Shown here one piece after another: positions 48,088 through 60,832 of a stretch of 64,000 nt of DNA. This DNA comes from Cylicocyclus nassatus (Eukaryota > Nematoda > Chromadorea > Rhabditida > Strongylidae): contig CATQJL010000316.1 in the NCBI GenBank assembly GCA_958299035.1, forward strand, positions 33,855,441 through 33,919,440. Reading direction: 5' to 3'. Both the position numbers and the translations under genes were made by a program. Below the pieces are notes generated by a model, which worked only from the letters and a program-made list of their open reading frames with translations, did no database searches and had not been told where the DNA came from. Position 1 is the stretch's first letter. Every line of letters begins with the position of its first letter.

Positions 48088-48129
48088 AGCCCCGCACGGC
48101 CGGCAAAGTCCCATCGTCACCTCCCCGCG

Positions 48130-49101
48130 GTGCCGGCTGGCAACGGGGATCAACCCCGGCAAACGACGAGGGCACTGTCCCGTCAGGCGGAGCGACGCGC
48201 CGGGGACTGTACGAATCAGTCGTGTCACATGCATCGGACTATTAAGGATTTTTGTCAAGCTGCTAGGGCGTCCCCCGGAGGCGACGCGCGTCATTGCCCG
48301 CATGGCGCGAATAGTGAGCTAGGGCTACCTGCCCCCGGACGAGGCAGGCCAAAGAAGCGAGTCCAGGAAATCCGACTAGCGACGATTAATATAGGAACGC
48401 TGACGAGCCGCAGTCGGGAGCTATGCGATAGGCTGAAGGAGCGACACGTCGACATCGCATGTGTACAGGAAACGAAATGGAAAGGGAGGCAGGCTAAGGA
48501 CATCGGCGACGGATATCGCTTATACTACACGGGAGATAGCAGCCGCCAGAACGGAGTCGCGATCATCGTCAGCAGTAGATACCGCGAACTAGTGACCGAA
48601 GTGACGCGCATCTCAGATAGATTGATGGCGATGAAGATCGAAGCAGATGACGCCACGCTTCGAATAGTCTCGTGTTATGCCCCGCAAGCCGCATGTACCG
48701 AAGCCGAGAAGGACGTGTTTTGGAGGGACTTCGACATTCTGCTAAGGACATTTGACGCTGCAGACTACATCTTCGTAGGAGGCGATCTCAATGGGCACGT
48801 TGGCCACGAACACTATGGATTCAAACGATACCATGGTGGAAACGGATATGGTCAGAGGAATGAAGATGGAGAACGCATCCTGGAAGCAGCAGAAGCACAC
48901 GACTTGGCGATAGCGAATACATTTTTCAAGAAGCGGGAGTCACATTTGATCACGTACGCGAGTGGAGACCGCTCAACTCAGATCGACTACTGGATGCTGC
49001 GCCGATGCCACTTGCCGATGGTGATGAATGCGAAGGTTATACCCACGGCGACACATGCTTTGCGCCACAACACCGGTTGCTCGTATTGGATCTTCGACTG
49101 A
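48130..49101 (+). pseudogene. RTE apurinic-type endonuclease domain
   Basis: It nicks the target DNA to prime reverse transcription. The conserved parts are LATINIGTL, VQETKW (catalytic Glu), SCYAPQ, GGDLNGHVG (Asp and Asn) and IDYWMLRR. The last motif, with the active-site His (PQHRLLVLDLR), is in the RT frame, so a shift at about 49041-49050 separates the domain from its own end. The frame to 49101 after that point is out of register. Confidence 0.9.
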
Positions 49102-51215
49102 ACATCCACTTACGTTCACGAGCCAGAAGGACGACTACGAAGAGGATCAAATGGTGGAAGCTCGCCGAACATCGCCAGCAAGTCAGAGATGCCCTTAACG
49201 GTTTGAGGGTGTCGACGGATGATAAGGAGTCGATTGAAGAGCAATGGAATCGGATTACTTCGCAGATACGACCGACGGCCGAGACAATTTTGGGAACCAC
49301 CAAGCCAGGACGCCGGTTTGTAGACAAGCAGATCTGGTGGTGGTCTGAGTCAGTCCAGCAAGTAATCAAGGAGAAGAAAGAAGCTTTCAAAGCCTGGCAA
49401 CGCTCACACTCAAATGAAGACCTCCGTCGGTATCGAGAACAGAACTCGAAGGCGAAGCACGCGGTAGCCGAAGCAAAGGAAGCACACTACAAGGGACTTT
49501 ACGACGAGCTGGAAGGACCTGCTGGAGCGAACAAGGTCTACCGACTGGCCGCTGCACGACATCGAGCAAAGCAGGACATCGACCATGTCATGCACATCAA
49601 GAACGCAGAGGGCAACCTCCTGACGAAACCGAGGGCAATACTCAAGCGGTGGAATGAGTACTACAAAGGGCTATTTAATGAAGAGTTCCCGCACCCGTTA
49701 GTACCGCAAGGAGCCCCCACACTTGGACCGGTATCTCGGATCGAGGAAGCAGAAGTTGTGCAGGCACTGAGGAAGATGTCTAGCGGAAAAGCTCCGGGAC
49801 CCGACGACATACCTGCTGAAGTGTGGAAGATGATGGGGCAGCGTGGAGCGGCATATCTCACATCGCTCTTTAATCGCATTATCGTAGACGGACAGTTGCC
49901 GCGAATCTGGAATACGAGTGTTACAGTCCCTATCTGGAAGGAAAAGGGCGACGTCAGCGACTGTTCAACATATCGACCAATACGCTTGCTATGCCACACG
50001 ATGAAGATCTTCGAACGAGTCATCGACGCACGCATTCGAAGTGTAGTGGAGGTCACCCCGAATCAATGCGGCTTTGTAAAAGGATCTGGAACCATCAACG
50101 CCATCCATGCGGTACGATTGCTAATGGAAAGGCACTTGGAGAAACGGATTCCGATTCATTTCGCATTCCTGGATTTAGAAAAGGCATTTGATCGGATACC
50201 ACACGGGCTGATCTGGTATGCGCTGAGACAACACGACGTCCCAGAAGAGTACGTTCGCTGGATCAAACTCCTCTATACGAACACGACGGGCGTCATACGC
50301 TGTGCAGTGGGAACGTCAACGCCATTCCCAATCCAAGTCGGAGTACACCAAGGATCGGCTCTATCACCGCTTCTCTTTATACTGTGCATGGACACGGTGA
50401 CCAAGGACATCCAGCTGCCGCATCCGTGGACGCTCCTTTACGCAGACGACGTCGAGCTAGCAAGCGGATCAAGACAAGAGCTTGAAGAGGCGACAGTGAG
50501 ATGGAAGACACGATTAGCGGAATATGGCCTACGACTGAACGTAGCAAAGACCGAGTACCTGGAATGCGGAGAGCAAACCGATGGCACAATTAGCATCGAT
50601 GGGCAGCCGCTGAAGAAGGTCACGACATTCAAATACCTGGGCTCCCGAGTGACGTCGGACTGCGACACGATCACTGATGCTCGTGCTAGGACGAACGCGG
50701 CGTGGCTAAAATGGCGGCAAGTAACAGGAGTACTCTGCGACCGACGAATCCCGTTGTATCTCAAGTCGAAAGTGTATCGGACTGTGGTGAGGCCAGTCGC
50801 ACTGTATGGAGCCGAATGTTGGCCAGCAACAAGAAAACACGAGCAGATCCTGAGCACGATGGAGACGCGAATGATAAGATCGATACTTGGCCTAACGAGA
50901 AGAAACTGCGTCACGAACGATGATGTACGACACATTTTTGGAGTTGCACCTATCGCGGATAAGATGCGAGGTGCCAGATTACGATGGTATGGTCACGTTT
51001 TACGAAGTGAAGATAATACAGTAGCAAAAACAGCACTTCGTCTAGATCCACAGGGGAAGAGACCACGTGGCCGTCCGAAGCAACGCTGGTTGGACACCAT
51101 TCGAAACGACCTGCACATTGCAAAGCTCAAACCACAAGAAGCAGCTGATCGAGTCAAATGGAAGCAAAAATGCACCACCGCCGACCCTGCACCCGCGGGA
51201 CAATGGCGAAGATAA
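49051..51215 (+). CDS. RTE reverse transcriptase
   Basis: This is the polymerase of the LINE, about 720 residues, uninterrupted. Motifs are SSGKAPGPDDIP, STYRPIRLLCHTMKIFERV, FLDLEKAFDRIP (motif A), GVHQGSALSPLLF (motif B), LLYADDVELA (catalytic YADD) and a C-terminal GRPKQRWLDTI region typical of the clade. The formal open frame begins at 49005, but bases before about 49045 are out of register with the endonuclease. It is followed directly by the GAA tail. Confidence 0.93.
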
Positions 51216-51240
51216 AGAAGAAGAAGAAGAAGCCCCGCAC

Positions 51241-52139
51241 ATACTTCAAGCAATAGTCGGACCTTTGCCATACTAGATGCCTTCAATTGTCACGTCAGCT
51301 TAGCACGAATGTAAAGCGTGTATTATTGCCTAAATAGATAAATGCTCTGTTTTCTGCATTTTTAGAATGCGCCTACGATAAGTTATGAACAATTTTGGCT
51401 TATACCAAACCGCATTACTGAAATCGCTTGAAGTATGCTCGGGGCAGGAATTTTCGTACTCGCTTCGCGGAGTAAACCGCATACCTTTGTCCACAGGTAG
51501 CAAGTAGTTCAATTCCATTTGGAATCCATTCATTCAAAAATTTCAAATCTCAAATTTAGTCGATATTCGCTTATTTGAGATTTTTTATATTAATTTATTC
51601 GAAATCGTTTATTCGGGGTTTTTCGTCTTCGAGTTTATTCGTCCTTCATTTAATGAGAAAGTTTGAATTTCTTCAATTTTACATATAGAGTACAGATTAT
51701 AAGATAAAGAGTCAATTTCGAAATTTTCGAAGGATCGTTTTGAGGTGCTTCACTTTCCATTAACGCCTATGAGACTTATTTTTGTTGAAATCTTGAATTT
51801 GGATCACGATGGTTGATCAGAATGACAAAGTTTCAATAACTCAGACAGCTGGCCAAGATCAGCAGCACTTTGCTGTTTCCGCTTGATTCGCTTTCGTTCC
51901 ATAATCTTCAATTCAGGGTATTAGTTTTCCGCTTTTTACTGAGACATCTTTCTTTTGATGTGAAAATCTCTTTTGAGATGCTAAATTTTGATGTGATTGT
52001 ATTATATCTGATTGTATCTAATTTGATGTGATTGTATTTGATTTAATGTAACTTATGGCGTATATTGCGTATATGGCAGCAGATGGCTTAGTGTCTTATT
52101 TTATGAAGGCAGCATATAATCACAAAGGTTAGGGGATTG
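51241..52139. other. Unassigned sequence
   Basis: No gene or clear element. It contains an R1 relic (51365-51445) and an AT-rich stretch with TTTATTCG units near 51590-51640. Confidence 0.5.
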
Positions 52140-52540
52140 CTCACGAAGTGGTGTAGTTTATCAGTTGGAATGTCAAACGTGCCGGGCCACTTACATCGGC
52201 GAGACCGGTCGACCACTTTCATTAGGTGTAAACGAACATCTGGCCAGTAGAGAAGACAGAGTCTCGTGAGCCTATTGGTGAAACATAGGAAGGAGGACCA
52301 TGAAGGCGAAGATTTCGAAATAAGTTGTAACATACTGGCAGTCAACATCTCAGCTCGAAAAGCGATTGAGGCCGCATACATTCTTGTTCGAAATCTGAAA
52401 AGAAATAGCAAAAATGAACAGTTGTCCATCACAAATGATCTAGAGCCATTCCTATCATTTTTGCGGTTTCTAGATAACCTACAGCTATATAAACATGTTC
52501 AACTCAAGTGGACTGTTCACTGTCACCATATCCTGTAAGC
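52140..52540 (+). pseudogene. Penelope GIY-YIG endonuclease fragment
   Basis: The frame reads VYQLECQTCRATYIGETGRP then VNEHLAS, the GIY-YIG endonuclease core of Penelope-like elements. After stops it resumes as KHRKEDHEGEDFEI and AVNISARKAIEAAYILVRN, the usual C-terminal part. Only this module is present; no RT adjoins it. It could belong to the same family as the RT relic at 44568-46466. Confidence 0.65.
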
Positions 52541-53560
52541 GACCGAGAGAGTTTTTGTCGTGCTCTTCTGTGGGACCCTTGGTAAATCAAAAGGCGTGGA
52601 CGCTAGACTCCGATCACTATGAATCAATACTCACGAGTTGGTTAGGGCGTTTGATCGCATAGAGCGTTTGATGGAAGTGATGGAATCGCTTTCAAGCCTC
52701 TAAGGACGACGTTTTTTTTTCGCCGGAACGTAAGGCTCAATAAAAAGTTCCGATAAAAGCCTGTTGTGGCTAGAAAAAGTAAAACGAAATACTATTTAAC
52801 ATGCCAAGGTTTGAAGAAAGGAGGACTTATGAAAAACAATCAACTATAGAAACCTAGAGTTTTGTTTTTGCTAAGTTGAAATACACTTCAAAGACAACAA
52901 GTTCATGCGTCTTTTGAATTTTTAGCACCTTTTCGTTGTTTTTGTTTCTGGCGACGTTAGCTTTGTGGCTCATAATCTGAGCAAAATGCCCACAAGCATG
53001 TAAGACATGGTTGCTTACTAACTCCAATAAAGGCCTATGAACAAAAACGCACTTTTTGCAGCTTTATAGATATTTCACCAATATAAGAAGTAACCCCGCG
53101 TAACGTCGCCTACATTATGAGCGGAATCAAGGTCTATGAATTGCACAACTCGCTCAAAAGTTAAAGTGAAGAAGAAACTAGGGATTATTGACAACACGGT
53201 TTTCAGAGATTTTTCGCTCAAATCAGAAAATGGAATTCTGCGACGTTGTAAGCGTGATAATAGAGATCAAGAGCTTTAATATAACATACAATTTTTAGTA
53301 TTACATTGAAAACAGTGTGGCTCTGATCGTAGATCTCGGTTGGGTCTCTTAAGGAAGCTTTGTAACAATATCGTAGTGATCCTCATGACACAAGCAGAAG
53401 CACTGACAACGTCGCGGATGTTAGAGATCACTCCATAACGAGATAAGCCAGCATTTGAGTGGCGACTCTCTGCGCAAAATTTGAGCGCATTTTCTCGCTT
53501 TTTATTGAACTCCAGCTTTCCTGAACTTTTAACATTTACTCGAAGTCTATAAGAAGGTTA
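52541..53560. other. Unassigned sequence
   Basis: I see no coding domain, inverted-repeat element or RNA gene in this kilobase. Confidence 0.5.
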
Positions 53561-53777
53561 CCCTAATTTCACGCGTACAAGGCGCGGGGTGGTCCTAGCT
53601 TTCATCGACCAGCCCGAACACGGCAAAGAACTTCGCAACCAAAGAAACCCCATACCGTGCTGCGTTTTGCCTGACGAATCGTGCGGCATAAGGATCGCTT
53701 CTCAAAACACGTTGGGGCGGCTGAGCAGCTCGATGAAAGCTAGGACCACCCCGCGCCTTGTACGCGTGAAATTAGGG
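53561..53777. mobile_element. MITE, 217 bp, with about 48-bp inverted ends
   Basis: The ends CCCTAATTTCACGCGTACAA and inverse continue as GGCGCGGGGTGGTCC, and TA duplications flank it (53559-53560, 53778-53779). It is non-coding. The plus frame through it is a shadow of the palindrome. Confidence 0.8.
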
Positions 53778-54052
53778 TAATTGAAAATTGTCGCTCTAAA
53801 TTCTAAGGGTTTTCGGATAGGAACTTTTTTCAGGAAAAAAAGCTACAAAAACGCAATTTTTTTGTTTTCTGAGCTTATTTTCAAAAGTCACTCTTTACCT
53901 GCCTCATTCACGTTCACTCCGAAATTATGTCGGAATATTCGTGGCTTTGCCCAAGATGACTTCTGTCTATTTTTTCAGGTAAAGGTTATGTCGTACCATG
54001 ACGCTAAAGTGAAGGTTACCAGAGCACATGGCTCTATGCATGTGGTTATGGT

Positions 54053-55507
54053 CAGGGTCAAGCGTGGGGTGTGGCACGCCACACCTGGGGGGTGAGGGGA
54101 GAAGGGGGTCGTAGTTGCTCAGATAATCGCCGGAGGCAGGTGGCCATGCGATTTATGTGCAGGCGGCACCGGAAAAATAGTTCGCTGATTTCTTGCGGTC
54201 CGCTTGCAGCAGGCTTGCAGATATTTGGAAGAAATCTAGCGAAATTTTAGACGAATGCTTGGAGAACAATCGCGGTTTCCTTACAGATTAGCTGCTGACG
54301 AGACGAGCGCCTGCAGAAGATTCTGTGTTACTGCCCGCTATCAGAACATCAGTCAGTAAAGGAAGCACCGCTCGCTGAAGGTTTGGCCACGCCCCAAAAT
54401 TTTGCTGACCGCTTGCAGAAAAGCGCGAGTTTGCGGACCGCCTGTCCTTGGCGATTATTTGATTGGGTAATCTGATAATATTGGTAACATGATATTTGTA
54501 TCATATCCATAATTAGCATGCCAATTAACCCCTGTAGACAAAGTTTGAGCGAATTCTGAAAATTCAAGATACTAGGCTACCTAAGTGAAATGGTCATAAT
54601 ATAACATGGTTAACTTTGTTTTAAAGGTGAATTAGCTATCCGTTTTCGCGCTCAAGACAGAGCACTGCTTGTTCTTTGTCCATCTCAGAAATCCAGAAAA
54701 AGACCTCCAAACTATGGAATTAGAAGCCAACCAAAATCTCATTTTTCCCATTTTTCGCTTTCAATGGCCGTCTTTCCACCAAATATTACTCAGAGCTAAG
54801 AAAACTAATCAGACTTAAGACATTTCTATGGAATCTACGAGGTTTAGACTGTCGACTTATTTAAATATTGTTTGCTAAAATTGTTTTCATGGCATAGTTA
54901 ATGGGGCGTGGCAGCCACAGCTTTTCAGAGGGCGTACCACACCCTTTCACTATGTCATAAAAACATGTTTAGCAAACCTTATTTATATGGATTGATAGCC
55001 TAGATCTCCTCGTTTTTACAGGAGTGATTTGAGCCTGATTAGTTTTTTGCTCTGAGTAATAGTTGGTGAAAAGACAGCCATTGAAAGCGAAAAATGGGAA
55101 AAATGAGATTTTGGTTGGCTTCTAATTCCATAGTTTGGAGGTCTTTTTCTGGATTTCTGAGATGGACAAAGAACAAGCAGTGCTTTGTCTTGAGTGCAAA
55201 AACGGATAGCTTATTTACCTTTGAGAAAGTTAACCATGTTGGAATATGACCATTTCACTTAGGTAGCCTAGTACCTTGAATCTTCAGAATTCGCTCAAAC
55301 TTTGTCTACAGGGGTTAACTGACATGCTCATTATGGATATGTTGCCCATTATGTTTGACAGGGCCTACAGGTAATGCTAGTAATCTAATCTATGTAATTT
55401 TGGGTATATAATTCAGGAGGAGGGGGGGTCTTATTATGACAGCAACCAGGGGGGGGGGGAGGGGGTCGTAACCAGCGATCGTGTGCTATACCCCTTGCTT
55501 GACCCTG
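54053..55507. mobile_element. hAT-like element, 1455 bp, second copy
   Basis: The ends CAGGGTCAAGC and inverse GCTTGACCCTG have an 8-bp GTTATGGT duplication (54045-54052, 55508-55515). It shares ends and G-run/GGTCGTA composition with 46578-48011. The centre is a large inverted repeat. Confidence 0.85.
54503..55346. repeat. Inner palindrome of the second hAT-like element
   Basis: The arms 54503-54820 and about 55031-55346 are inverted copies (for example CTAGGCTACCTAAGTGAAAT against its inverse) around about 210 bases. It may be a separate foldback inserted in the hAT-like element. Its own target duplication is unclear. Confidence 0.7.
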
Positions 55508-55515
55508 GTTATGGT

Positions 55516-56049
55516 TCAGAATATTTGGTGGTGGTGGGGGGTGTGTAAGTATGGTGGGAATACTTATAAATGGGTAGACAGCGTAAAATCCAGATATCTG
55601 GAGCTTCAGAATATCAAGCTTTTTTAAGCTTCAACATGCTTAGCACTGTTGGGTTGCATAAGCAATACAGCTTCGGAATGTTTACATTGAATTTAAAGAA
55701 AGAAAAATAACTTTGAAGAAAAGACGGTCGGCCGCCGGGAATCATCAGGGGATTATACAAAATGCTGGAAAAGGCGGATTGTACAGCTTTGTACTCTCGT
55801 TCAAGATGTTCATAGTGAAGAATGGTGTGAATACTCACGAAAAGGTAGACAGCATGAGTTCCAGATATCTGGAGTTCAGGATATGAAGCTTTTTTAACCT
55901 GCGATCCCCTCTCCGGCGGGGATGTTAGTGCATGCGACCCTAAGTCGAAGTAAGTTTAAACACCCTTTACGTGGAGGGTGCCTCGCTCCTTCTACCGCAC
56001 CTACAGCTTTGCCTGCTTGAATTTCAATCAAAACTTGCGGTTGTAGGGT
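55516..56049. repeat. Direct repeat of about 275 bp period, otherwise unassigned
   Basis: CCAGATATCTGGAG plus ATCAAGCTTTTTTA-like sequence at 55590-55627 recurs at 55862-55895, each preceded by GGTAGACAGC. No gene is seen. Confidence 0.5.
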
Positions 56050-56355
56050 TATCTTATATATATAAAGCTGAATGTCTGTTTGTCTGTCTGTCTGTATGTC
56101 TGTCTGTATGTCTGTACGTATGTTCCGAATAGAAAATTCCATTTCTGAATCGATCCGGACCAAACTTGGCACACATATACTCCGGGCCCCGGCGAGTGTC
56201 ATAGGCTACTTTTCGTCATCGATCGATATCGATTTTATCGATTTTTTGCAAAATTTGAACTACGGGGCTGGGAGTTGGCACAGGGGGGTAATCGAGCATG
56301 CTGATTACGAATATAATAATGACAGGGCCGGGCGGAGCCGGGTAAGTCAACTAGT
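56050..56355 (+). mobile_element. Helentron/HINE-like repeat, second copy
   Basis: It has the same AT-rich start, AAGCTGAATG, GTCT tetranucleotide array, ACCAAACTTGGCACACATA and CATAGGCTAC as the copy near 13372. It ends in GGGCGGAGCCGGGT and CTAGT, an end form seen in Helitron-like repeats. It is non-coding. Confidence 0.55.
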
Positions 56356-56648
56356 ACGAAGTAAAATCCAGTCACTTTTGGAACAGCTCTAGTTGTTAAA
56401 TGCATACACACGACAAATTCGCCAATACGTTTCTTATAATAAGTGATAGTACAAGCAGATTTATAGAATGCTCGTAGCATTCAAAAAGCTGGAATTGCGT
56501 CCTTTTAGAGTGGCGTCAAGTTTATAATGAGGCAAATGATCTTCACTAAATTTACTGTTAAGTAGATCTCTTGTATTAGGTTTTAAACTAATGCGCAAAA
56601 CAACAGTGAAAATTCTGCCCATTATAGTGGTACCTTTCCCATAGATTG

Positions 56649-57050
56649 AAACCAAAAAAGATCGAGAGCTAGAAGCAAATAAAGGAAATTCCTTTGATTA
56701 TGCAATTTTTAGCATACTCAAAAAAGCTGGAAATGTCACAGAAAATACGCGTGTATCATGCACATAGGTTTTGTAACCTTCTTTTTCTAGCTGAGTAACT
56801 TTCGAGCTAATCGAGAGCAAGTTTGATTTCCATAAAAAAAAGCACTCCTGAAAATCCAAAAAAGTTACGAAAATCAAAGTTGCCCTCGACTAGCTCGAAA
56901 CTTGCTCAGCTAGAAAGAGAAGGTCACAAATGTTTATGGCTTTCCCGCATTTTCTGTGACATTTCTAGGCTTTTTTGAGCATGCTTAAAAATTGCAAAAC
57001 TAAAGGAATTTTCTTTATTCGCTTCTAGCTCTCGATCTTTTTCGTTTCTT
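56649..57050. repeat. Inverted repeat, about 400 bp
   Basis: The arms 56649-56840 and 56872-57050 are inverted copies (ATCGAGAGCTAGAAGC and GCTTCTAGCTCTCGAT at the ends). It is probably a MITE. No clear target duplication was found. Confidence 0.7.
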
Positions 57051-58966
57051 TGTATAGGAGATTGACTGTAATGTGCAAAATTTTCTCTATCAAAATATTT
57101 CCAGAATTTTTCGTGATACAGCTTGAAAATTGCCGATCTTGACTGATTTCATTCAACTGCTTCTAGCTTTGGAACTTTTCAATGACGCTTCACGACAAAG
57201 GCAATGTTGTAAAGAGAAAAGTTTCCTCTTACAAATGAAGTAAATATCAGGAAAATCCATCGAATGGCGAGGAAGTTATGATTTTTTGAAAACCCGACGC
57301 AAGAACTTTTGGGACAACCTAATATTCATATTACATTATTATTTTCGTATTATTTATTCATTTGTTTTTAGATTCTAAAAAATAAATTATCAAAATTATG
57401 GAATTTTGGCAGGCTTGAGCTGCTTGAGCTTTCCGGAAACACTGAACGAAGTTTATACGGTAGTGCGTTTACAATCACTATCGCAATTAAGGACTGTAGA
57501 GTCACTTGAAAATGGGTCAAAAAAGAAAAGAAGACACATAGCTCACAACCGCTCTTCGTCGCGGAATTTTCATGCATGAGTAATTATACAGTACAAAATG
57601 CTCACTTCCGAGCAAGTCACAGAACGTTTATATCTCTCGCTCTTCACAGGTAATGCTGTCATTGAATAAAAACGAACAATTTTAAGCTCGAACTATTTCG
57701 TTGTGAAATATTTTATTTCAAAGCTGTTTCATTGTGCATCTTCACAATGATGCTTTTGAATAATTTTATTGCTAGCAATAAATCACATCAGGCCACTTTG
57801 CGCCACATGGCGTGTACAATTGCGTAACTTTGCGGGAATATCCTTGGATTAAATGAATTTAATCAAGCACCAAGAGTCTGTCTTTTTCTGCTGAACCGTG
57901 CTATCTTAATGAGCAATCAAATCTGAGTTTACGTTTATATTTCAAAAATTTTTTGAGTAATTGTCAGCAAAATTTTGGGCTGCGCAGACGCAGATTCGCA
58001 GTATTTTTCAATTGGCTATCTACTATTCCGGGATTGTGCAGTCAAATAGATCAAGCCTCTATTTAATAAGCAGATATCCACTCAAAACGCGACCAAAAAT
58101 TGAACGATTTATCGCCACTGCATCACCTGTGTTTATTACTCCAGCTATCTATAATTCCATTGAATCGAGCATTGAGAATTAATAATTTTCTATCATCAGT
58201 CAGATATTTGAAAAATATGGCAATTTATTTGATAGTCAAATAATCAAAACTCACAACTAGCGAGTATTGTTTGACAGTCGAATATAAGACAAATTTTCGA
58301 TTATGTTTAGTTATATTGGTTGTGATTGGTGGACACCCCGTTCAAGTAACTTATGAAACTCAACCATGATTTGGCATATGGGAACCTTTACAAATGGCAA
58401 TGGTTTTATTTTAGAAATGACAAAAATACCCATCATCCATCTGTGGATATACTGCCGCTAATGCGTGGATATTGTAAAGCGGAAAGTACGCAGATAAGTT
58501 CAACAAAGTAAGCGCGGTAAATCGCGCAGCTGCAGGGTTGCCATTTGATTAATTCAGCAAACTTTTGGGTCGGATCTGTATATTTTTACTCCGAGCCAGT
58601 GCATTTGTGTACATGAGCAACACTACATATGGGAACTTGGCTGTATATGCACCAATGGTACAACAATGATTATTGCTGCTCAAGATACTTGCTTTGCAGC
58701 GTACAAGAGTGCACGTTACTCAATGTTAGTGCTGAACGCAGACAGAAGTACAAAGAGGAAAGCACTTGAAGTAAGTAGAGCCTCTAGATTTCCTCCAGCT
58801 TTTAGGATACCAAGATCTATGGAGTAATTGTGCTGGTACATAAACAACAGTAATTATGTTTGCAAATAAGAAATCAAAAAGAATTATTATACTTGTTGGT
58901 TGAGTACTTCATTTCTGGAAAACTTTTATGCTGTGGGTTCTTTGCCAATAGATGCTTCTCAACTCT
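57051..58966. other. Unassigned sequence
   Basis: About 1.9 kb with no recognisable coding, RNA or repeat structure. AT-rich, with only short open frames. Confidence 0.5.
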
Positions 58967-59776
58967 CAGTGGCCGTATTCGTCAACGAACCCAGTGGGTT
59001 CCATAACCCATCAAGTAGGCTCAACCCACAAAATCGGTATTCACGAAACTAGTGTGTTCCGAAACCCAGTAGGTTAAGCCTACCCAGTGGGTTTCGGAGC
59101 CCACAAAACGACACTTAACCGGTATTTAAGAACGAAAGCAGTGGGTTCGCGAACCCAAAAGTCAAGCATGCCGGTATTCATGGAACAAGTTACTCAGTTC
59201 TCGTAGATTCCGGAACCCAGTGAGCGCTGGGTTGGCGAACCCAAGCACGATGCAAATTTCTCAGTGAGTTACATGCGAGCCCAGTCCTTTTGCTGAATAT
59301 TATGGAGATTTTTTATTAGCAGGGGGTGGTTATTACTAGCAGACTTATACATTAGAAATACTTCCCTTATCAGCATTAACAAAAGTTAGTCAGTTATGAA
59401 GAATACTTCATAACTGACTAACTTTCGTTGATAAGATTAAACTTGATGCTGGTCACAATTTGGCAGTCTCTGAGAAACCGCAAACATGCATTTTAACGGA
59501 GATTTTTTTGCGCCAAATTGCAAAGAGCTTAAGCACTTGCCGATGTTTGCTCATGCTATCTTAGATTTTTTTTCTGATACTGCTGCGACTACAGGGGGAG
59601 CTTCAAATAGGAAGCAGAGCGTCTGCCTGCATTCGTGTTTATGTATTTGATGTCTATTGTCCATGTTTGTCTATGTTTGTTTATTCCACAAATTAAGAAA
59701 AACTTGCCCCTGTTCTGATCAAGTCAGAGAAAAAAAAAGAAAAAAGCGCTTTTAATTCAAATCGTTTGTTCCTTAA

Positions 59777-60081
59777 AGGCAGTGGATCGGCAGAATGGAT
59801 GCGTGTCAGATTTTGATACTGTTAGATAGTAGGCCTCCCAAGTACACCGTAGCCCTAACCCCACCCTTCAAATCATGCGCTAAGTTCTGTAAAGAAGCTT
59901 CAAACTTCCACCAATAACGCCCACTCAGTGCAAGTGGGCGGGGCTGGTGGAGTTTTGAAGCGCATTCTTCAGAAATTAGCGCATGATTTGGAGAGTGAGG
60001 TTGGGGCTACGGTGCATTGGAAGGCCTACTACATAACAGTACCAAAATCTGACAGGGGTCCATTCTGCCAATCCACTGCCT
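59777..60081. mobile_element. TTAA-targeting MITE, 305 bp
   Basis: The ends AGGCAGTGGATCGGCAGAAT and inverse are flanked by TTAA (59773-59776) and TCAA (60082-60085). It is a close sister of 40930-41413 without the inner element. Confidence 0.8.
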
Positions 60082-60832
60082 TCAATTTGGTGCAGTAAAA
60101 ACCAATGGGAAGGGAACATTTAGTAATATTGGTTTACATCATAGAGATTAAAACTCTATCGATGATTCCTTTGCACATTCCAGTCTGAGGGAAACGTACT
60201 CTCCCTACCATTCGTGCGTCCTCGCACAAGAAATACAAATGGACAAAGAGTTGAGTGCTTCCTGCGAATAAGCGCCTTGACACTGATGAAAATCCCGTTT
60301 GAAAGTAGAAGTTCAAAAAGGCATAGACATACTTACTTTGTATAGCAAAAACATCCACGAAACAAACAACTACTCCTTGCACCATGAAAATTGCTGAAGC
60401 TATGCGGATTCGTAACAGTCACTTATACCGTGCAATCTTCGTGGTTGATATCTTCCTTATAAGGCAAAAAACAACTCTGAATAAGAAAGAACAGTGGAAC
60501 AAAAAAAGTAGAGCCCTCTTTCATCATTTTCACACATATCATTGTCGACAGTCATGTCGGTGTCCGAAAGAATACTCGAATAAAATGCAGAATAAGGGAA
60601 GTGCAAGTTTTGTCGCACAAGAGACATTGATTGGTGGCATCCAAACATAAGATCTCGAAAGCTTGTCAAGGGTGCTGACGCTTTTAGTCTAGCGCGATCC
60701 GCGTGCGTGGGAAAACGAGGAAAATAGTACACCGACTAGAGGAGACGCAATGGTGACGTAATGGGTTGGCGAACCCAGCGGGGCACTTGTGAACACCGAT
60801 CTTACCCAGTGCGTTCGCGAACCCACGGAACC

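Larger units (their letters stand above)
48098..51230 (+). mobile_element. RTE-clade LINE, nearly full length
   Basis: It is flanked by a 10-bp AGCCCCGCAC duplication (48088-48097, 51231-51240). The 3.1 kb body encodes an AP endonuclease and an RT and ends in a short GAA tail, as RTE elements do. A single frameshift between endonuclease and RT is the only lesion I see. Confidence 0.92.

Noticed and set aside
59280..59460. Short inverted repeat around TAGTCAGTTATGAAG
   Set aside because: It is a small local palindrome inside the PIF-like element with no target duplication of its own, so I do not call it a separate element.
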